Assembly: GCA_026826555.1 (NCBI GenBank)
Contig: JAKSZT010053883.1
Span: 31,663,282 to 31,727,281 of the forward strand
Length of the DNA stretch: 64,000 nucleotides
Direction of reading: 5' to 3'
From: Tolypeutes matacus
Taxonomy: Eukaryota; Chordata; Mammalia; Cingulata; Chlamyphoridae
This document shows positions 32,645 to 43,924 of this stretch, in pieces. Position 1 is the first letter of the stretch. Each line of letters begins with the position of its first letter. The notes under the pieces are model-generated. The model was not told the origin of the DNA. It saw only the letters and a list, made by a program, of their open reading frames with translations, and made no database searches. The position numbers were made by a program, and so were the translations under genes.

Positions 32645-33105
32645 CCTGAGCAGTTGTGTATCAAGCTGGGGGATGTGAAAGGAGAAGGAGGAGAAGAAAG
32701 AGCATGAGGAGGCATCAGGCAGCCTCGAGGAGTGGGCATCCTACCTGGCAAGATGGAGCAAGACTCTTAGCACATATGAGGGAGCCGAGTCATGGCTGCT
32801 GGCTTCAGACAAATGTGGGTGGTTTGGGGAGAGGTGTGCATGTGAGTATGGGTGTGGGGGCATGGATGGGCTTGGCTCGATAACCAAGATAGGCTTCCCG
32901 GCGGTGGAAGGCCTTGGAAGGGAATTGAGGGAACAGTACTCCAGCAGAACAGGCAAAGGCAGAAAAGGTGACAGCCTGGCTTGGGGCTGAGGGGAGGGGT
33001 TTGGGGAGGCATAACAGAATGGGCTAGTGGTGGTTGTGGGGAAAATATATGTGTTATGTGTCAGGGGTGTGGGGGTCAGGTCGGAGAGTGCAGGGCAAGG
33101 AAGGA
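32645..33105. other. Unassigned sequence
   Basis: No gene or repeat recognised. Confidence 0.4.
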
Positions 33106-33109
33106 GCCC

Positions 33110-33345
33110 TAGGCTGGGAGGCAGGTGACTGATTCTCTGCTGCAGACTTGTAGACCTTCTCTGGGTCTCAAGTTCTCTATCTGTAAAATGGTGAGATTAG
33201 ATTAGAAGACCCCTAAGGACCATTGCAGTTTCCAGGGAGAGAAACGGTGACTAGAGAATTCAGAAAACTTTGACTATCAAGTCTTAGCATTAGAATCACG
33301 CAATGTTAGGACTAAAAGGGCCTCTAGGAGTCATCTTCCTAATCC
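33110..33345. repeat. MIR piece and CR1/L3-like piece
   Basis: 33110-33240 is a sense MIR ('tctatctgtaaaatggtgag'). 33285-33345 ('agaatcacgcaatgttagga', 'agggcctctaggagtcatct') resembles a CR1/L3 3' fragment. Confidence 0.6.
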
Positions 33346-33349
33346 ATCT

Positions 33350-33995
33350 TTCTTTTCATCTTAAAGGATGAGTAGGAGTTGGCCATGCAAAGGGAAGGGA
33401 GATAGGAGAGGGAAAAGAGAGCGTTCCAGGCCGGGGGTATAGAATGAGCAAAGGCATGTGTGGAGGTGAAAGACAGGTGTACAGAAAACAACAAACATTT
33501 TGGTGGTGCTGGAGAATAAAGACCACTATGGGGTGGAAGAAGAGTTGAGTGATCAAACTGGAATGGTAGATGGGGCCAGACCTTGGCTTAGATTTCACCT
33601 TCTGGGTAATGGGGAGCCATGGAAGGGAAGGTAGTGACATGTTCAGCTTTGTCAGGGGTGGGATTGGCCAAGGGTGAAGGACAAGGGTGGGTGCGGAAAG
33701 ACCTGTTAGGAGGCTGCTGTGTCAACTCAGTGAGGGATGGTAGCTGTCTGAGCCAGGCTGGATAGCAGAGTGGGGATGTCGAGGACAGCATCTGATCAAG
33801 AGATATTTAGGAAGTAGAATAAATAGGACTTTTTGATCAATTGGTTGTGGGACGTGAAGAAGAGGGAAGAATCAAGAGCTCCCAGGTTTCTGGCTTGGTG
33901 ATATTCATTGAGTCAGGGCTTGAGGGGAAGGATAGATTTTTGGGGAAAGATGGTGAGTTCAGTTTTGAATTTGGTGAGTTTGAGGTGTCCATGGG
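33350..33995 (-). repeat. L2 LINE, 3' region and reverse transcriptase
   Basis: Antisense L2: 'agaatgagcaaaggcatgtg', 'gtaatggggagccatggaag', 'ggtttctggcttggtgatat'. The minus strand reads SNSPNSKLNSPS and ETWELLILPSSS, decayed versions of the L2 reverse-transcriptase C-terminal half. Confidence 0.9.
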
Positions 33996-34009
33996 ACATA
34001 AGTATAATT

Positions 34010-34110
34010 GCCTTTTCATTCATCCATTCATTCAATTTATTGAGCATTTTCTATGTGCCAGGCATAGCAGGACTCTGCCTTCCTGGAGCTGGCAGTCTAG
34101 AGGGGCATTC
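34010..34110 (-). repeat. L2 LINE 3' tail
   Basis: 'cattcatccattcattcaat', 'attgagcattttctatgtgc', 'ccaggcatagcaggactctg': antisense L2 end, probably a second copy abutting the first. Confidence 0.88.
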
Positions 34111-34394
34111 AGAAAACTCTTCCTTATGCTGAGCCTTGATCTGTTGAAATCTGAACCACTGCTCCTGTTCTGCTGCCGAGTCCCTCACAGGAGTCTGACC
34201 TCCTTCATGATTGTGGCCTTCTGCCTTGTGTTCTACTCAGGGAGTATGGAGCTCTGGAGAAAATATGGACTTCAGAAAATTACAAAGAGATGGATTTCAG
34301 CCTGGCTGCCTTTTTACAATGCCTCATCTGTAAAGTGGGTTTAAGAAAACCTCTCTTAGAGGCAGTGGTGTCCTGGAGCGGGTTCCTCCTGGCT

Positions 34395-34600
34395 CATGGA
34401 GCCAACAGTGTGCCCCTCTTGCCAACTCTGTGTTCAGTGACATCCCGTTGGTAGCTTGAGATCCACCATGCAGGCAGTATTTGTACCACAGAAATTGGCA
34501 AATGCTCAGGAATCTGGGCTCCCTTTTTCTTCCAGAGAATTGGTTGGTAAATATTTACCAGCACGTCACTGCTACAGGGTTATGGTTAAGATGATGGAAA
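34395..34600. repeat. Unnamed interspersed repeat, copy 2
   Basis: Partner of 2500-2690 with the same ordered blocks, including the 21-base 'ccacagaaattggcaaatgc' core and 'ggtaaatatttaccagcac'. Family not named. Confidence 0.7.
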
Positions 34601-34809
34601 CCGAGCACCTGGCACTCGGCACCCACCTAGGTTCACATGCTTCTCCTTTTACCTTCCCCTTATATGGGCATCTATTGCTTCCTTTGCTCAAAATCACAAA
34701 TCCTCTTCAGCCAGAGACTGCCCCCTCGCTTTTCTCAAGCAGCCTGGTTCCAGTGGAAACTGCCAGCCTCTTACTCCCCTTGGCCTGCACAGAGGGGTGG
34801 AGGCAAGAG

Positions 34810-35005
34810 AGTGAAGGTTTAGGAGTCTTATGAATCTAGGTTTGAGCCTTGGCTCTGCCTTCTGCAAGCTGTGTAATAACTCTGGGCAAGTTATTTAATC
34901 ACTCCGGGCCTCAATGAAGTCATCTGTCGAGGGGGGACGGACACGCCTCCCTTGCTAAGTTGTGATGGAGATGAAATGAGGTCAGGGGTGTGTGGGGACA
35001 TGGCA
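34810..35005 (+). repeat. MIR SINE
   Basis: Sense MIR: 'gaatctaggtttgagccttg', 'gctctgccttctgcaagctg', 'gggcaagttatttaatcact'. Confidence 0.93.
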
Positions 35006-35009
35006 CTGA

Positions 35010-35555
35010 GCAGTTTCAGGGACAGCTTGACGAACGTCCATTCTCTCACCCTCCTGAAAAGTCCAGTGTGGCTTTGGGGTGTAGCTCTGACAATGGGGTG
35101 GGGGTGGGAGGGAGGAATCGAGGCTGCAGGCTTGGGAAAGATATTTCTTGGTGGAACATGTAGGCCGAAAGAGGCTATGGGCTGTAGAAGCCTCCAGATA
35201 TATTCGGAGTGCAGTGGAGGGGAACTCCCCAGGCCGAGGTTTCACGGCCCTCAGCTGCGGATCCACAGATAAATGCCTATTGTGGGCTCAGCTGGTGAGT
35301 TTCTGGGGCGGCTGGAGCACCCTGGGCTGCACTGATTTACCACCCTGGCCCCAAGCAGATTAAATCACCTAGAGTCATTTGAATTTTACCTGGCCTTGTC
35401 ACACAAATCTTAGAAACTGCAATCTGGCAAGAAAACGTTCTCAACTTTTTAGAGGAAGTCTAAGAGCTCTAGAAGCTGAAGTGGAGTGGAAAAAGGAGGT
35501 GATACTGGTGAGGAGGGGATTTCTGTATCTTCAGGTCAGCCAGAGTCGGGAAGTA
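35010..35555. other. Unassigned sequence
   Basis: No gene or repeat recognised. Confidence 0.4.
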
Positions 35556-35564
35556 GGGGAGGGG

Positions 35565-35625
35565 AGTGTGGTGTGTGTGTGTGCACGTGCATGTTTACGT
35601 GCACGCGGGTGTACGTGTGTGTGAA
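35565..35625. repeat. GT-rich simple repeat
   Basis: (GT)7 then degenerate 'gtgcacgtgcatgtttacgt' words. Confidence 0.9.
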
Positions 35626-35654
35626 TTTCCTGCAGAGGCCTCTGGGACAATGCC

Positions 35655-35765
35655 CTCCTTGGCTGTGTGACATAGGACAAGTCACTTAACCTCTCTGAGT
35701 CTCACAGGATTGCTGTGCAGCTCACAGGGCTAGCTTGTGTAAAGTGTTTTATAGACTTTAATCAG
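35655..35765 (+). repeat. MIR SINE fragment
   Basis: Sense MIR: 'tggctgtgtgacataggaca', 'agtcacttaacctctctgag', 'gtaaagtgttttatag'. Confidence 0.92.
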
Positions 35766-35984
35766 CTCTTGGATTACTAGGGGAAGATGAGACATCTGGC
35801 TACATAAATAAATTATATATGGCAGTGGTTACCATGTGTTGAGCAGAGAATAAGAGCTATGGAAGTGGAAGGGAGGGGCACATTGCCAGAGGTCTGGGAC
35901 TCTATCTGGTTCTTAAAAGAAGCCTCAATCCCAGGAAAGTGAAGTGGGCAAGTTATTTAATCACTCCATCCCCAACATTGTCAC

Positions 35985-36130
35985 TCCAGGTGGGTCCTGA
36001 TTGGTTTAGCCAATCAAGATAATCCAACTCCCCTTCTGCTTGCCACACTGATTAGCTCTAAACCGATCAGCGCTCACATTTCCTTGGCCACAGGGATTGG
36101 TTCTGGTTGGTGCAACCAGAGACAGGCTCA
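35985..36130. other. Cluster of CCAAT/ATTGG words
   Basis: Perfect 7-bp inverted repeat tgattgg-tttag-ccaatca (35998-36016), plus 'gggattggttctggttggtg'. May be part of an old repeat; CCAAT-box function is not shown. Confidence 0.4.
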
Positions 36131-36429
36131 GGATTTTTGTTAGATGGCTGGGGAAACTTCTCTAATATCTCTTTCTCTGGGTTTGAATGAGTAAGCATGT
36201 GTCTCTAGTTTCTGAGATACTTGGTAACTAGAATACTCACCTGCAAATACAGTCTACATGTGGAGGAGGGAAGGGCCTAGAAAATCACAGAAAAATGGAA
36301 TCCCAGCCTTGATCATGGGACTGAAGCCTGTTGCATGGGACTCTGTAGTTAAGTAAACTAGTAAATCTGCTTTATTTCATTTCATCTAATCAATATGGAT
36401 TTCACGTTTCTATTACTTGCATCTAAGAG

Positions 36430-36765
36430 CTGATACAGGGGCTGATGGAGGAATCCGAGTGGGAGGTGAGAACGTGTTTGTCGTTGGGCAGCTAGGAGGA
36501 AAGGGTTGGTAGGAATGTGTGTTGGGAGGAGGGCAGGGGTTACAGGGAATAAAAGTGGAAAGAAGTTTGGGGTTGAATAATGGAAGCACTCAGGTGCGAG
36601 TTTAAGACTTTGGACTTGATTCTGTGGCCATTGGGGGGTAATAGAAGGTTTGTGAGCAGAAGAGGTTGAGTGGTTGCGCAGTGTGAATACAGTGGTGTTT
36701 TGGGAAGCTCAACCTAAAGGTGAGATCTAGGTTGGATTGGGAGGAAGAAACTAGGTGTTGGGACT
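36430..36765 (-). repeat. L2 LINE fragment
   Basis: Antisense L2: 'actttggacttgattctgtg', 'gccattggggggtaatagaa', 'gatctaggttggattgggag'. Confidence 0.75.
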
Positions 36766-36769
36766 TACC

Positions 36770-36962
36770 ATTTACCGATACTGCCCATAGTCCACACATT
36801 TTCTCATTTAATCCTGACAACAGTCCTGCTTTTCTTTTTCTAAACTGCGTTTCAAAGACCTTGAGTACGTTGACTAGTTCATAGAGTTATTAAATAGCAG
36901 AGTCAGGACTTGAACCTAGGTCATCTGCTTTTAAGTCCTGCACCTTTACTCATCACACTTGT
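36770..36962 (-). repeat. MIR SINE
   Basis: Antisense MIR: 'ttctcatttaatcctgacaa', 'gcagagtcaggacttgaacc', 'taggtcatctgcttttaagt'. Confidence 0.9.
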
Positions 36963-38107
36963 GGTAATACAGGGGAAAGTTATTATGGGTTAGACTAGGA
37001 TGGTGGCCATATCAGCCCATCAGGGATGAGAGGATGGAATATGAGCCATTAGGCTGGTGAAACCCTAGATATGGTCTCATCAGAGTCAGGAACTAGACCT
37101 GGGTAGCTGTTGTTATGAATAATTTTTCTGAAGTGCTAGACATTACAATTAGAGAAGAGAATGAAATAGAAAGTATAAATATTTTCGGGGGAGGCAAAAT
37201 CATCATTTTCAGATAAGATCATTATTTATCTGGAAAACCCAAGACAATTTCCTGAAAAACAACTGGAAGGAAGAGAGTTTAATAAAATGATTGGTAGCCA
37301 AACTATATACAAATACCAATAGCTTTTCTATTTATAAAATGACTAGAGGGGATAAAAGGCCTCATTCACTGTGTCAAGAAGAAAATAAAAATACCAAATA
37401 TCTGGCAATAAATTTTACAAGAATTGTATAGAACTCAGATGACAAAAATCACAAAACTCTTCTGAGGGGTATGAAAGAGACCTGAATGAATATGATACAT
37501 TCCTAATTCTTGGGTAGAATGATTTAATACTATAAAGATGTCAATTCTCCCTAAATGAATGCACAAAATCAAGATAATTCAATCAAGATCCCAACAGGAT
37601 TCTTTTTGTTATTAGAACTTGAAAAAAATAATGATAATGTTAATATGGAAAAATTAAAAAATGTGAGTAGTCAGGAAAATTCTGAAAAAGAGGAATGATG
37701 AATATTTACTCTATCAGATATTAAAATTTTTATAAAGGGACAATAATTAAGACTGATTCTTGGGTAGGAATAGACAGATCATTGTGATTACATAGTCCAG
37801 AGATGGATCCAAATAATTAAGGGAATTTTCTGTGAGTATAAAATGGATCCAAGATTTGAGAGAATTTTAAATGAAATGGCATTTTATTTGCTTTGGGGAA
37901 ATATGGGCTATTTTATAAATGATGTTGGGATAACAGGCCAGCCATGAATACACAAGCTAGTTCTCCACCTTACTCCTAAGTCTAAAATAAGTGCCAATAA
38001 GATCAAGCCATGAAAACCACAGGGATACAAATATAGGTGAATATTAATATGTAGATCATCTGAAGGTGGGGAAGTTTCTTCTAAATGTGAAATGATATCC
38101 AGACTGA

Positions 38108-38240
38108 ATCATCAACTGTAACAAATGTTCCACACCAAAGCAAGGTGTTGGCGGTGGGGTGTTGTATGGGAATCCTGTATTTTATGCACGATTGTTTTGT
38201 AAATCCACAACTTCTCTAAAAAAGAAAAAAAAAAAAAAAC
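38108..38240 (+). mobile_element. 5'-truncated xenarthran-type L1 3' end
   Basis: 'ggaatcctgtattttatgca', 'gtaaatccacaacttctcta' then poly(A) at about 38219-38240. It is the reverse complement of the start of 41020-41140, so both belong to one L1 3' UTR family. A target duplication is not clear. Confidence 0.75.
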
Positions 38241-39102
38241 CACTGAAAAAAAAGAAGACTGATAAATCTGACTATATGAAAATAAAAATTTAAGTATCAA
38301 AGAAAATTATAAGAAAAGTTAAAAAGATAGGAAAAATGATATGTGACAAAAGTTAGAAGTTTAATTTTATCCCTAATGTACAAAGACCTGTTACAAATGA
38401 TTAAGAAAAAGAAAAAGAATCTCATTAGAAAAATGGGCAAAGGTCATGAACAGGCCATTCACAAAGAAAATAAAGTACAAACAACGAATAAACACAACAC
38501 TATGTTTATTTACCCTCATTAATAGTCTAAGTGATGCCAGTAAAAATGAGTATCATTTGCCTTTTGTTGGTTTGGCCAAGCATTAAGGTTGACAAGACCC
38601 AGGATAGGTGATTGTGTGGGCAGACAGCTAAGCGCTGTTGATGGGAAGTATGTTGTTATAAGCTTTCTGAAGGGCAGAGCGGCAAAATTAGAAATAGTGC
38701 ACCATTTATTACAGCAATCTCATTTGTAGGATTTTATTCTTAAGGAGATAATTACAAAAATGAGCAAAGAGATATGCACAGGGATATTTATCACAACATT
38801 GTTTAGTATAGCAAAAAGTTGACAACAACCCAAGTGATCATCAATGGAGACCCATTAAATAGAGTAAAATACATACATACAATGGAATAATATAAAATAA
38901 TTAAAATAATTTATTGACATAGTAAAATGTCTATGACATATTGTTGAGAGAGAAAAGCAGGTGTCAGCAAGAGCAGTATTTATAATATAATCACTCTTCT
39001 GTAAAATCATTTACATAGATCTCTGTATATATGCAGAGAGATATGTCTAGAAGGCTGTTCACCAAAATATTATGAGTGGTTATATCTGGGTGGTAAGATT
39101 TT

Positions 39103-39317
39103 TAATTTTTAAATTTCTTTTTAGGAGGTACTGGGGATTGAACCCATGACCTCATACATGGGAAGCAGGCACTCAACCACTGGGCTACACCCACTCCCCA
39201 GTGAGAGTTGGTTTTTTCATTTGTTCGTCTGTTTTGTTTTTAGGAGATACTGGAGATGGATCTCGGGACCTTGTACATGGGAAGCAGGTGCTCAACCACT
39301 TGAGCTACATGTGCTCC
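39103..39317 (-). mobile_element. Dimeric tRNA-derived SINE
   Basis: Two tRNA-like heads in tandem (39117-39198 and 39235-39315) separated by a T-rich linker, in one orientation. A single target duplication, tctgggtggtaagatttt (39085-39102) and tctgggtagtaggatttt (39318-39335), 16 of 18 identical, brackets the pair, so the dimer inserted as one unit. Confidence 0.92.
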
Positions 39318-39499
39318 TCTGGGTAGTAGGATTTTGAGTGAGTTCTACTTTCTTCCTCATACTTTAAGTATTATTATTATTTTAGTAATGAAGATCTTGC
39401 TTTTCAATCAGAACAAATAAAAAAGCTATTTTCACTTTGAAGAAATAAGATAAATATTAAACAGGGGGAATCAGCACATGGTGATTTAATGAGGTGGAT

Positions 39500-40085
39500 A
39501 AGGAATGTGGCTAAGAGGATGTAAGCCAAGAATTTGATCTGTGGTGTCTGGGAGGATTATGGCCTTGTGGAAAACCCAGAGAGGGAGCTGATTCTGGAGA
39601 GAAGAGGAGGTGCTGGGTTTTCCCATGTTGGTTGGGAGGTGACAGTGGCAGTGGGCATCAGGGCTGCCTCCCAGCAGACTGCTCAGAGCCACCTGCAGGC
39701 CAGGAGGGGAGGGAGCCCTTTTCTTCAAGGACCAAACTGTGGCATGGGTGAGAGCTCGGAGGACGGGAGAGCGCTGGCAGGAACAGAGGAGGAGACGGAG
39801 CCCTGGGACCCTCCGCGTTTACGAGATGGGAGAAGAAACGGGAATAGTGGTCAGGAAGGCTGAACGGGGACCAGGGCACAAAGGGCCTCAGAATTCCAGA
39901 GAAAGGTCAACCGTATCTAACGATGCAAAGGCACTGAGCCCACGGAAAAGGGATAGGATTTGACAAACGGGAGTTTGTTGGTGCCGTTGGAGAGAGCAGT
40001 TTCAGTGGCGGCGTGGGGCCAAACGTGGGAGTGAAGGAGAGTTCCTTGTGGGAGAAAGGAGAGCTGTAGCTTGTGGGAGGCAGAA
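39500..40085 (-). repeat. L2 LINE, ORF part
   Basis: Antisense L2: 'gtgctgggttttcccatgtt', 'gtgccgttggagagagcagt', 'ttcagtggcggcgtggggcc'. Diverged; the middle (39700-39880) is uncertain. Confidence 0.6.
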
Positions 40086-40089
40086 TTGA

Positions 40090-40985
40090 GGGAATCAGGG
40101 ATGGCAATAACTGGCACCCGCACCACCCCACCACCCCCCACCAGGGCAGACATCACTAGGACACTGCCGAGCCCAGATGCAGCTGCAAAGTCTTTCTCCC
40201 AGCAGCTGGTCCAGGGAGCCCTTATCCACCTCCTGGCGTTGGCCGGTGAGATGAACCTATTCCCTGTGCCTGGGCTTGAACACATATTTGAAGCATGATG
40301 AGAAGGGACACATGGAAGGGAGGATTGAAAGTGCAGGAGAGAGGAGGCTCCGTGCAGTCAGGGCCTCCCAGTGCCGGAGGGAACAGGCCATGGCATCAAT
40401 CCTGGAACACTTCCAGGCTGGAACCCAGGAGGAGGCACTGAGCGCTGCCTGTGAGTCTGAGATGACTGGGTGCCAGAAGGGGTTTATCTTTGGGTAAATT
40501 CTGTGAAAACGCCCCTGACGTGTGTGACTTACCAGTTGGTGCAGAGTCATTTGGGGGCTTACCGCGGCCCTGCATCTGTGTCCAGGGATCCTGCTGTCTG
40601 GAACACTGGGCATGGAGGGGGTCTGTCTGTGGATTCCAGCTGCATGGCCTGAGAGCAGAGCAAGCAGTTGAAGTTCAGCCATGGCTTGTTGGAGGACTCT
40701 AAGACGCTGGGTGTGATTCAGCTGCTTGCTTCCAGTGGCTTTTCGGTTGCCTCAGTGGAACAGGAGGTCCTGGATATAGAAGGCAAAGGGTATTCCGGAC
40801 TTGGATTGACCAGAGCTGGTCTGGAGCAGCGGGGGAGCACGGGCGCATGGGCAGAGCTGGCCTACAGAAAACGACCAAGGTGGGGAGAGGGGTGGGCTCA
40901 TGCCCAATCTAGGGGAAAGGTTTGAAGGAGCTCAGGCCAAGGAGTTAGACATTTGCTCTTAATGTGCTGAAGAAGCCCTGGAACC
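40090..40985. other. Single-copy-like GC-rich sequence
   Basis: No gene or repeat recognised in about 900 bp. Confidence 0.4.
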
Positions 40986-40994
40986 CCAGCTTCT

Positions 40995-41405
40995 TTTTAT
41001 TTGTTTGTTGATTTATTTATTTATCTTTATTAGAGAAATTGTAGGTTTACAGAAAGATCATGCAGAAAATACACAGTTCCCATATTAACCACATTTTGCT
41101 TTAATGTGGTACCTTTGTTACAATTGATGAGAGAATATTATTATAATTGTATTATTAACTATAATCCATGGTCTACCTTAGGATTCACTGTTGGTGTTGT
41201 ATAGTCCTATGGTGGTTATTTCTTTTTTAAATTTCTATTCTAGCAACATATATAATGCCTAAAATTTCTCCTTTTAACCACATTCAGATGTATACTTCAG
41301 TGGTGTTAATTACATTCATGAGGTTGTGTTACCATCACCACCATCCATTGCTAGAACTTTTCCATCACCCCAAACAAAACTAGTTCCTTGAGATTGATCC
41401 TTGAG
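40995..41405 (-). mobile_element. Xenarthran-type L1 3' end
   Basis: Minus-strand L1 3' UTR with its A-rich tail at the left ('ttatttatttatctttatta'), then 'agaaattgtaggtttacaga', 'cctttgttacaattgatgag', 'cctatggtggttattt', 'aaccacattcagatgtatac'. Longer copy of the piece at 38108-38240. Confidence 0.8.
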
Positions 41406-41598
41406 AAAAGGGCTCTGTGAGCGGCACCCAGAGCTCAGCGCACATGCACATAGTAAAGGCTCTGAGCGTCCTGCAGCAAAGAAACTTGTTTAACCGAGCA
41501 TTTCCCCAAGTTTATTTGCCCACAAAAGCTTTTTCAATTTAACACCAGTCAACTGCCTGCAGGACCAGCAGCTGGCCTGGGGCAGAGGGAGTGCCAGC
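41406..41598. other. Unassigned sequence
   Basis: Nothing recognised. Confidence 0.35.
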
Positions 41599-41599
41599 G

Positions 41600-41795
41600 G
41601 CAGTGTTTGGATCAAGGTAGGGACATTGCAAAGAGGCAGAATTTGGCTCAGTTCAAGAACTTTGCAACAATTGTAGATCTTGTAATGGTGGAAGAGGCAG
41701 TAAAGGAATTCCAATCCCCCGAGGCTTCAAACAGAGTGTGGACTAGCCAGGGGTGCTGCAGAAGGGAGCCAGGTGCTAGGTGGGGGTCAGCCTGG
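41600..41795 (+). repeat. CR1/L3 LINE 3' region
   Basis: 'ggatcaaggtagggacattg', 'agaggcagaatttggctcag', 'gtaatggtggaagaggcagt', 'gaggcttcaaacagagtgtg' follow the CR1/L3 3' order. The 94-aa plus-strand frame here is decayed LINE. Confidence 0.6.
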
Positions 41796-41799
41796 ATTT

Positions 41800-43065
41800 C
41801 GGGGGTGCCATGTGTCTTGAGGCTGCCCAGAGGTGGTACTGCTCCCTGGGAGCCTGTAGCCCAGCTCATAGCAACATGTACTTGGTGCTAGAACACTTGG
41901 GATGCTTGAAATGAACAGTCAGTGAAGGTAAGATGGGAACACAAATATCCTCATTAGGTCCCAAATACACATCCCAAACTTTACATAACAGGAGCAGCAG
42001 CTGGAGACGCCCACAGCCCTAATTGCTTTTCTGTACCAAGAGAACTTCCTCTTTCTGCATTCTGCATCTCCTATTCATTTAGGTACTTACTGGAGGGAGT
42101 CAGCTGTGGCAGACGGGCAGGCGGGCATATCTGTGGCATCACCTAGTGGGTGCTGTCGCCAGGATGGGATGCCTGGGGGTGCTGGAACCTCTCTGCCTTC
42201 TTCTTGGGAAGCGCAGCCCATGAGGAGGGTCATTTAACTTAGGTCCCCAAGGGCCCAGACGGAGCTGCGTGGACACCTCCCGTCCCAGGGACTTGAGAAG
42301 TACAATTCAGAGCAGCAAGAAGGATCCGGGGCACAGGCCTGGGGATGGCAGTGGATGGGAGGAGATGATGCAGGTCAGCACATCACTCAAGGCACTGTCT
42401 CTCAATCTCGGGCTGGACCTGGGACTCTCAGAGCTCTCAGCCCAGGGGAGGAAACGGCCATGGGCAGGAAAAGGGCTGTGATCCAGGGCAGCTTCAGGCT
42501 GGGGGGTACGGAGGGCAGGGAGATGGATTCTTTCTTTGGGAAAGGAAGTCTGGAAAGACTTCTTAGAATAAGAGACAGTTGGATTGGGCCTTGGGGATGA
42601 GTATGACTCCGAGAAGGAAGAGTTACTTGCAGTTGGGGCTTTCCCTTGGGCACAGTAGGCCAAGGTGACCGTGGACCTCCAGTCCCCAAGGTGACATCTA
42701 GTCTGCCCCCTTGCCTCCTGGTCTCTAGTAAACATCCAGGACTCATGAGGATCCTCGTGAGATTTCTTTAAGGTGATTGGGGCATGTGGCACTCAGCGGG
42801 GAGCCGGCCTGGATTCTTGTGATGGGGCCCTGGGCCCTTGGTGATGGGCCAGGGTGGGTGCCCTCGAGGTTGAGCCTTTCTGCGGAGGGGCTCTGGAGAG
42901 GGCCGTGGCCCTGGCACTCTGCCCACCAGGCCTCCTGTGGGTGGCAAGTGAAACTTTTCTTCCTGCTTCTCTCCCAGCAGCCAGCTCCATTCCCCCAGCC
43001 CCAAGTGGCAGCTCCTTGGGCCGGAAACAATGTGCTTTCTCCTCGCCTGGGAGTGGAAGTCAGCA
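41800..43065. other. Single-copy-like GC-rich sequence
   Basis: No repeat recognised. Frames of up to 161 aa occur on both strands but lack domains and overlap one another; no gene supported. Confidence 0.4.
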
Positions 43066-43069
43066 GTTT

Positions 43070-43345
43070 GGCACCGTCTGGCTGGCAGCCTCCACCGGCT
43101 TCCTTTGGCACTTTATTGGCAAAGGCGGTGACATTTCTTTCAGTTGGGTGGGTGGAGCTGTTATGCAAACTCCCGCTCTCCTCATTCGCCAGATGAATAT
43201 TCATGACTCAGGCAATCTGTACCAGCCAGACTTTCCTGAGGGCGGCAGCTTTTCTTCTCTTCCTCTCTCTCTTTTTCTTTCTCCTTCTCTCCTTCCCAGC
43301 TTTTTGGAAAGCTGAAGTGCGGCTATATTTAATTTATAAATACAG
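43070..43345. promoter_or_regulatory. Candidate enhancer-like element
   Basis: Repeat-free block with a 12-bp palindrome atgaatattcat (43193-43204) overlapping an AP-1 site tgactca (43204-43210), 'gttatgcaaac', and a terminal 'ctatatttaatttataaata'. Factor binding is inference from motif shape. Confidence 0.45.
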
Positions 43346-43915
43346 AGCTATTTAGCTTGCCTTTTGAGATGCAGGCATTGGGGAGGAGGCACTGGGGGGA
43401 GGGAACAATGGTTGCAGCATTTTGTCCCTGACCTGGTGCCTTGGGGCCCCCGATCCTGAGCCAAGGGTCTTTCTTTGAGCTTGGCATCTTGGTGACTTCA
43501 CGCCTGAAGGTACAGCAGCTCTGCCAATTCCTTCCCACACTGGTCTTGGAGGTCTACTTGAATACTCTAATGCTCTTATGCTTTCCGGCTCAGTGCGCGG
43601 TCCAGGCCACCCCATGGCATCGTGGCTTCTCCCCCTGTCCTCTCCTGTTTGTCAAGATCTACCCAGACCCTGCTCCAAATCCTAGGTCAAAGCCCAGAAT
43701 GTTGGAGGGCATTTGCTAGTTATTGGCTTTCCAGACAACCCCTCCCTTCTTGGGGTCCCAGTCCCTGGGGACATACCTGCTCCCCTTGTAGGAAGCAAAA
43801 GTCACTTGGCTCCCTTTCTCTTTTCCTAAAGAGGCACTCGAAACCCTGAAAGGGGGGTCAGAATTCCCAGAATTTGCCCAGAAATTTGGTCTTAGTGAGG
43901 GTGTGCTCATGTGAG
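43346..43915. other. Unassigned sequence
   Basis: No gene or repeat recognised. Confidence 0.4.
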
Positions 43916-43924
43916 GATCTCTTG

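Larger units (their letters stand above)
37100..39440 (+). repeat. Old L1 LINE, 3' half
   Basis: AT-rich. Order fits the end of L1 ORF2 and 3' UTR in sense: 'ctatatacaaataccaatag', 'atggaaaaattaaaaaatg', 'gactgataaatctgactata', 'acaacaacccaagtgatcat', 'ggaataatataaaataat'. Frames are badly broken. It is interrupted by a younger L1 end (38108-38240) and a double SINE (39103-39317). Confidence 0.85.

Noticed and set aside
33588..34019. Minus-strand frames with reverse-transcriptase-like words
   Set aside because: Real similarity, but to a decayed L2 LINE with frame breaks; not an active gene.
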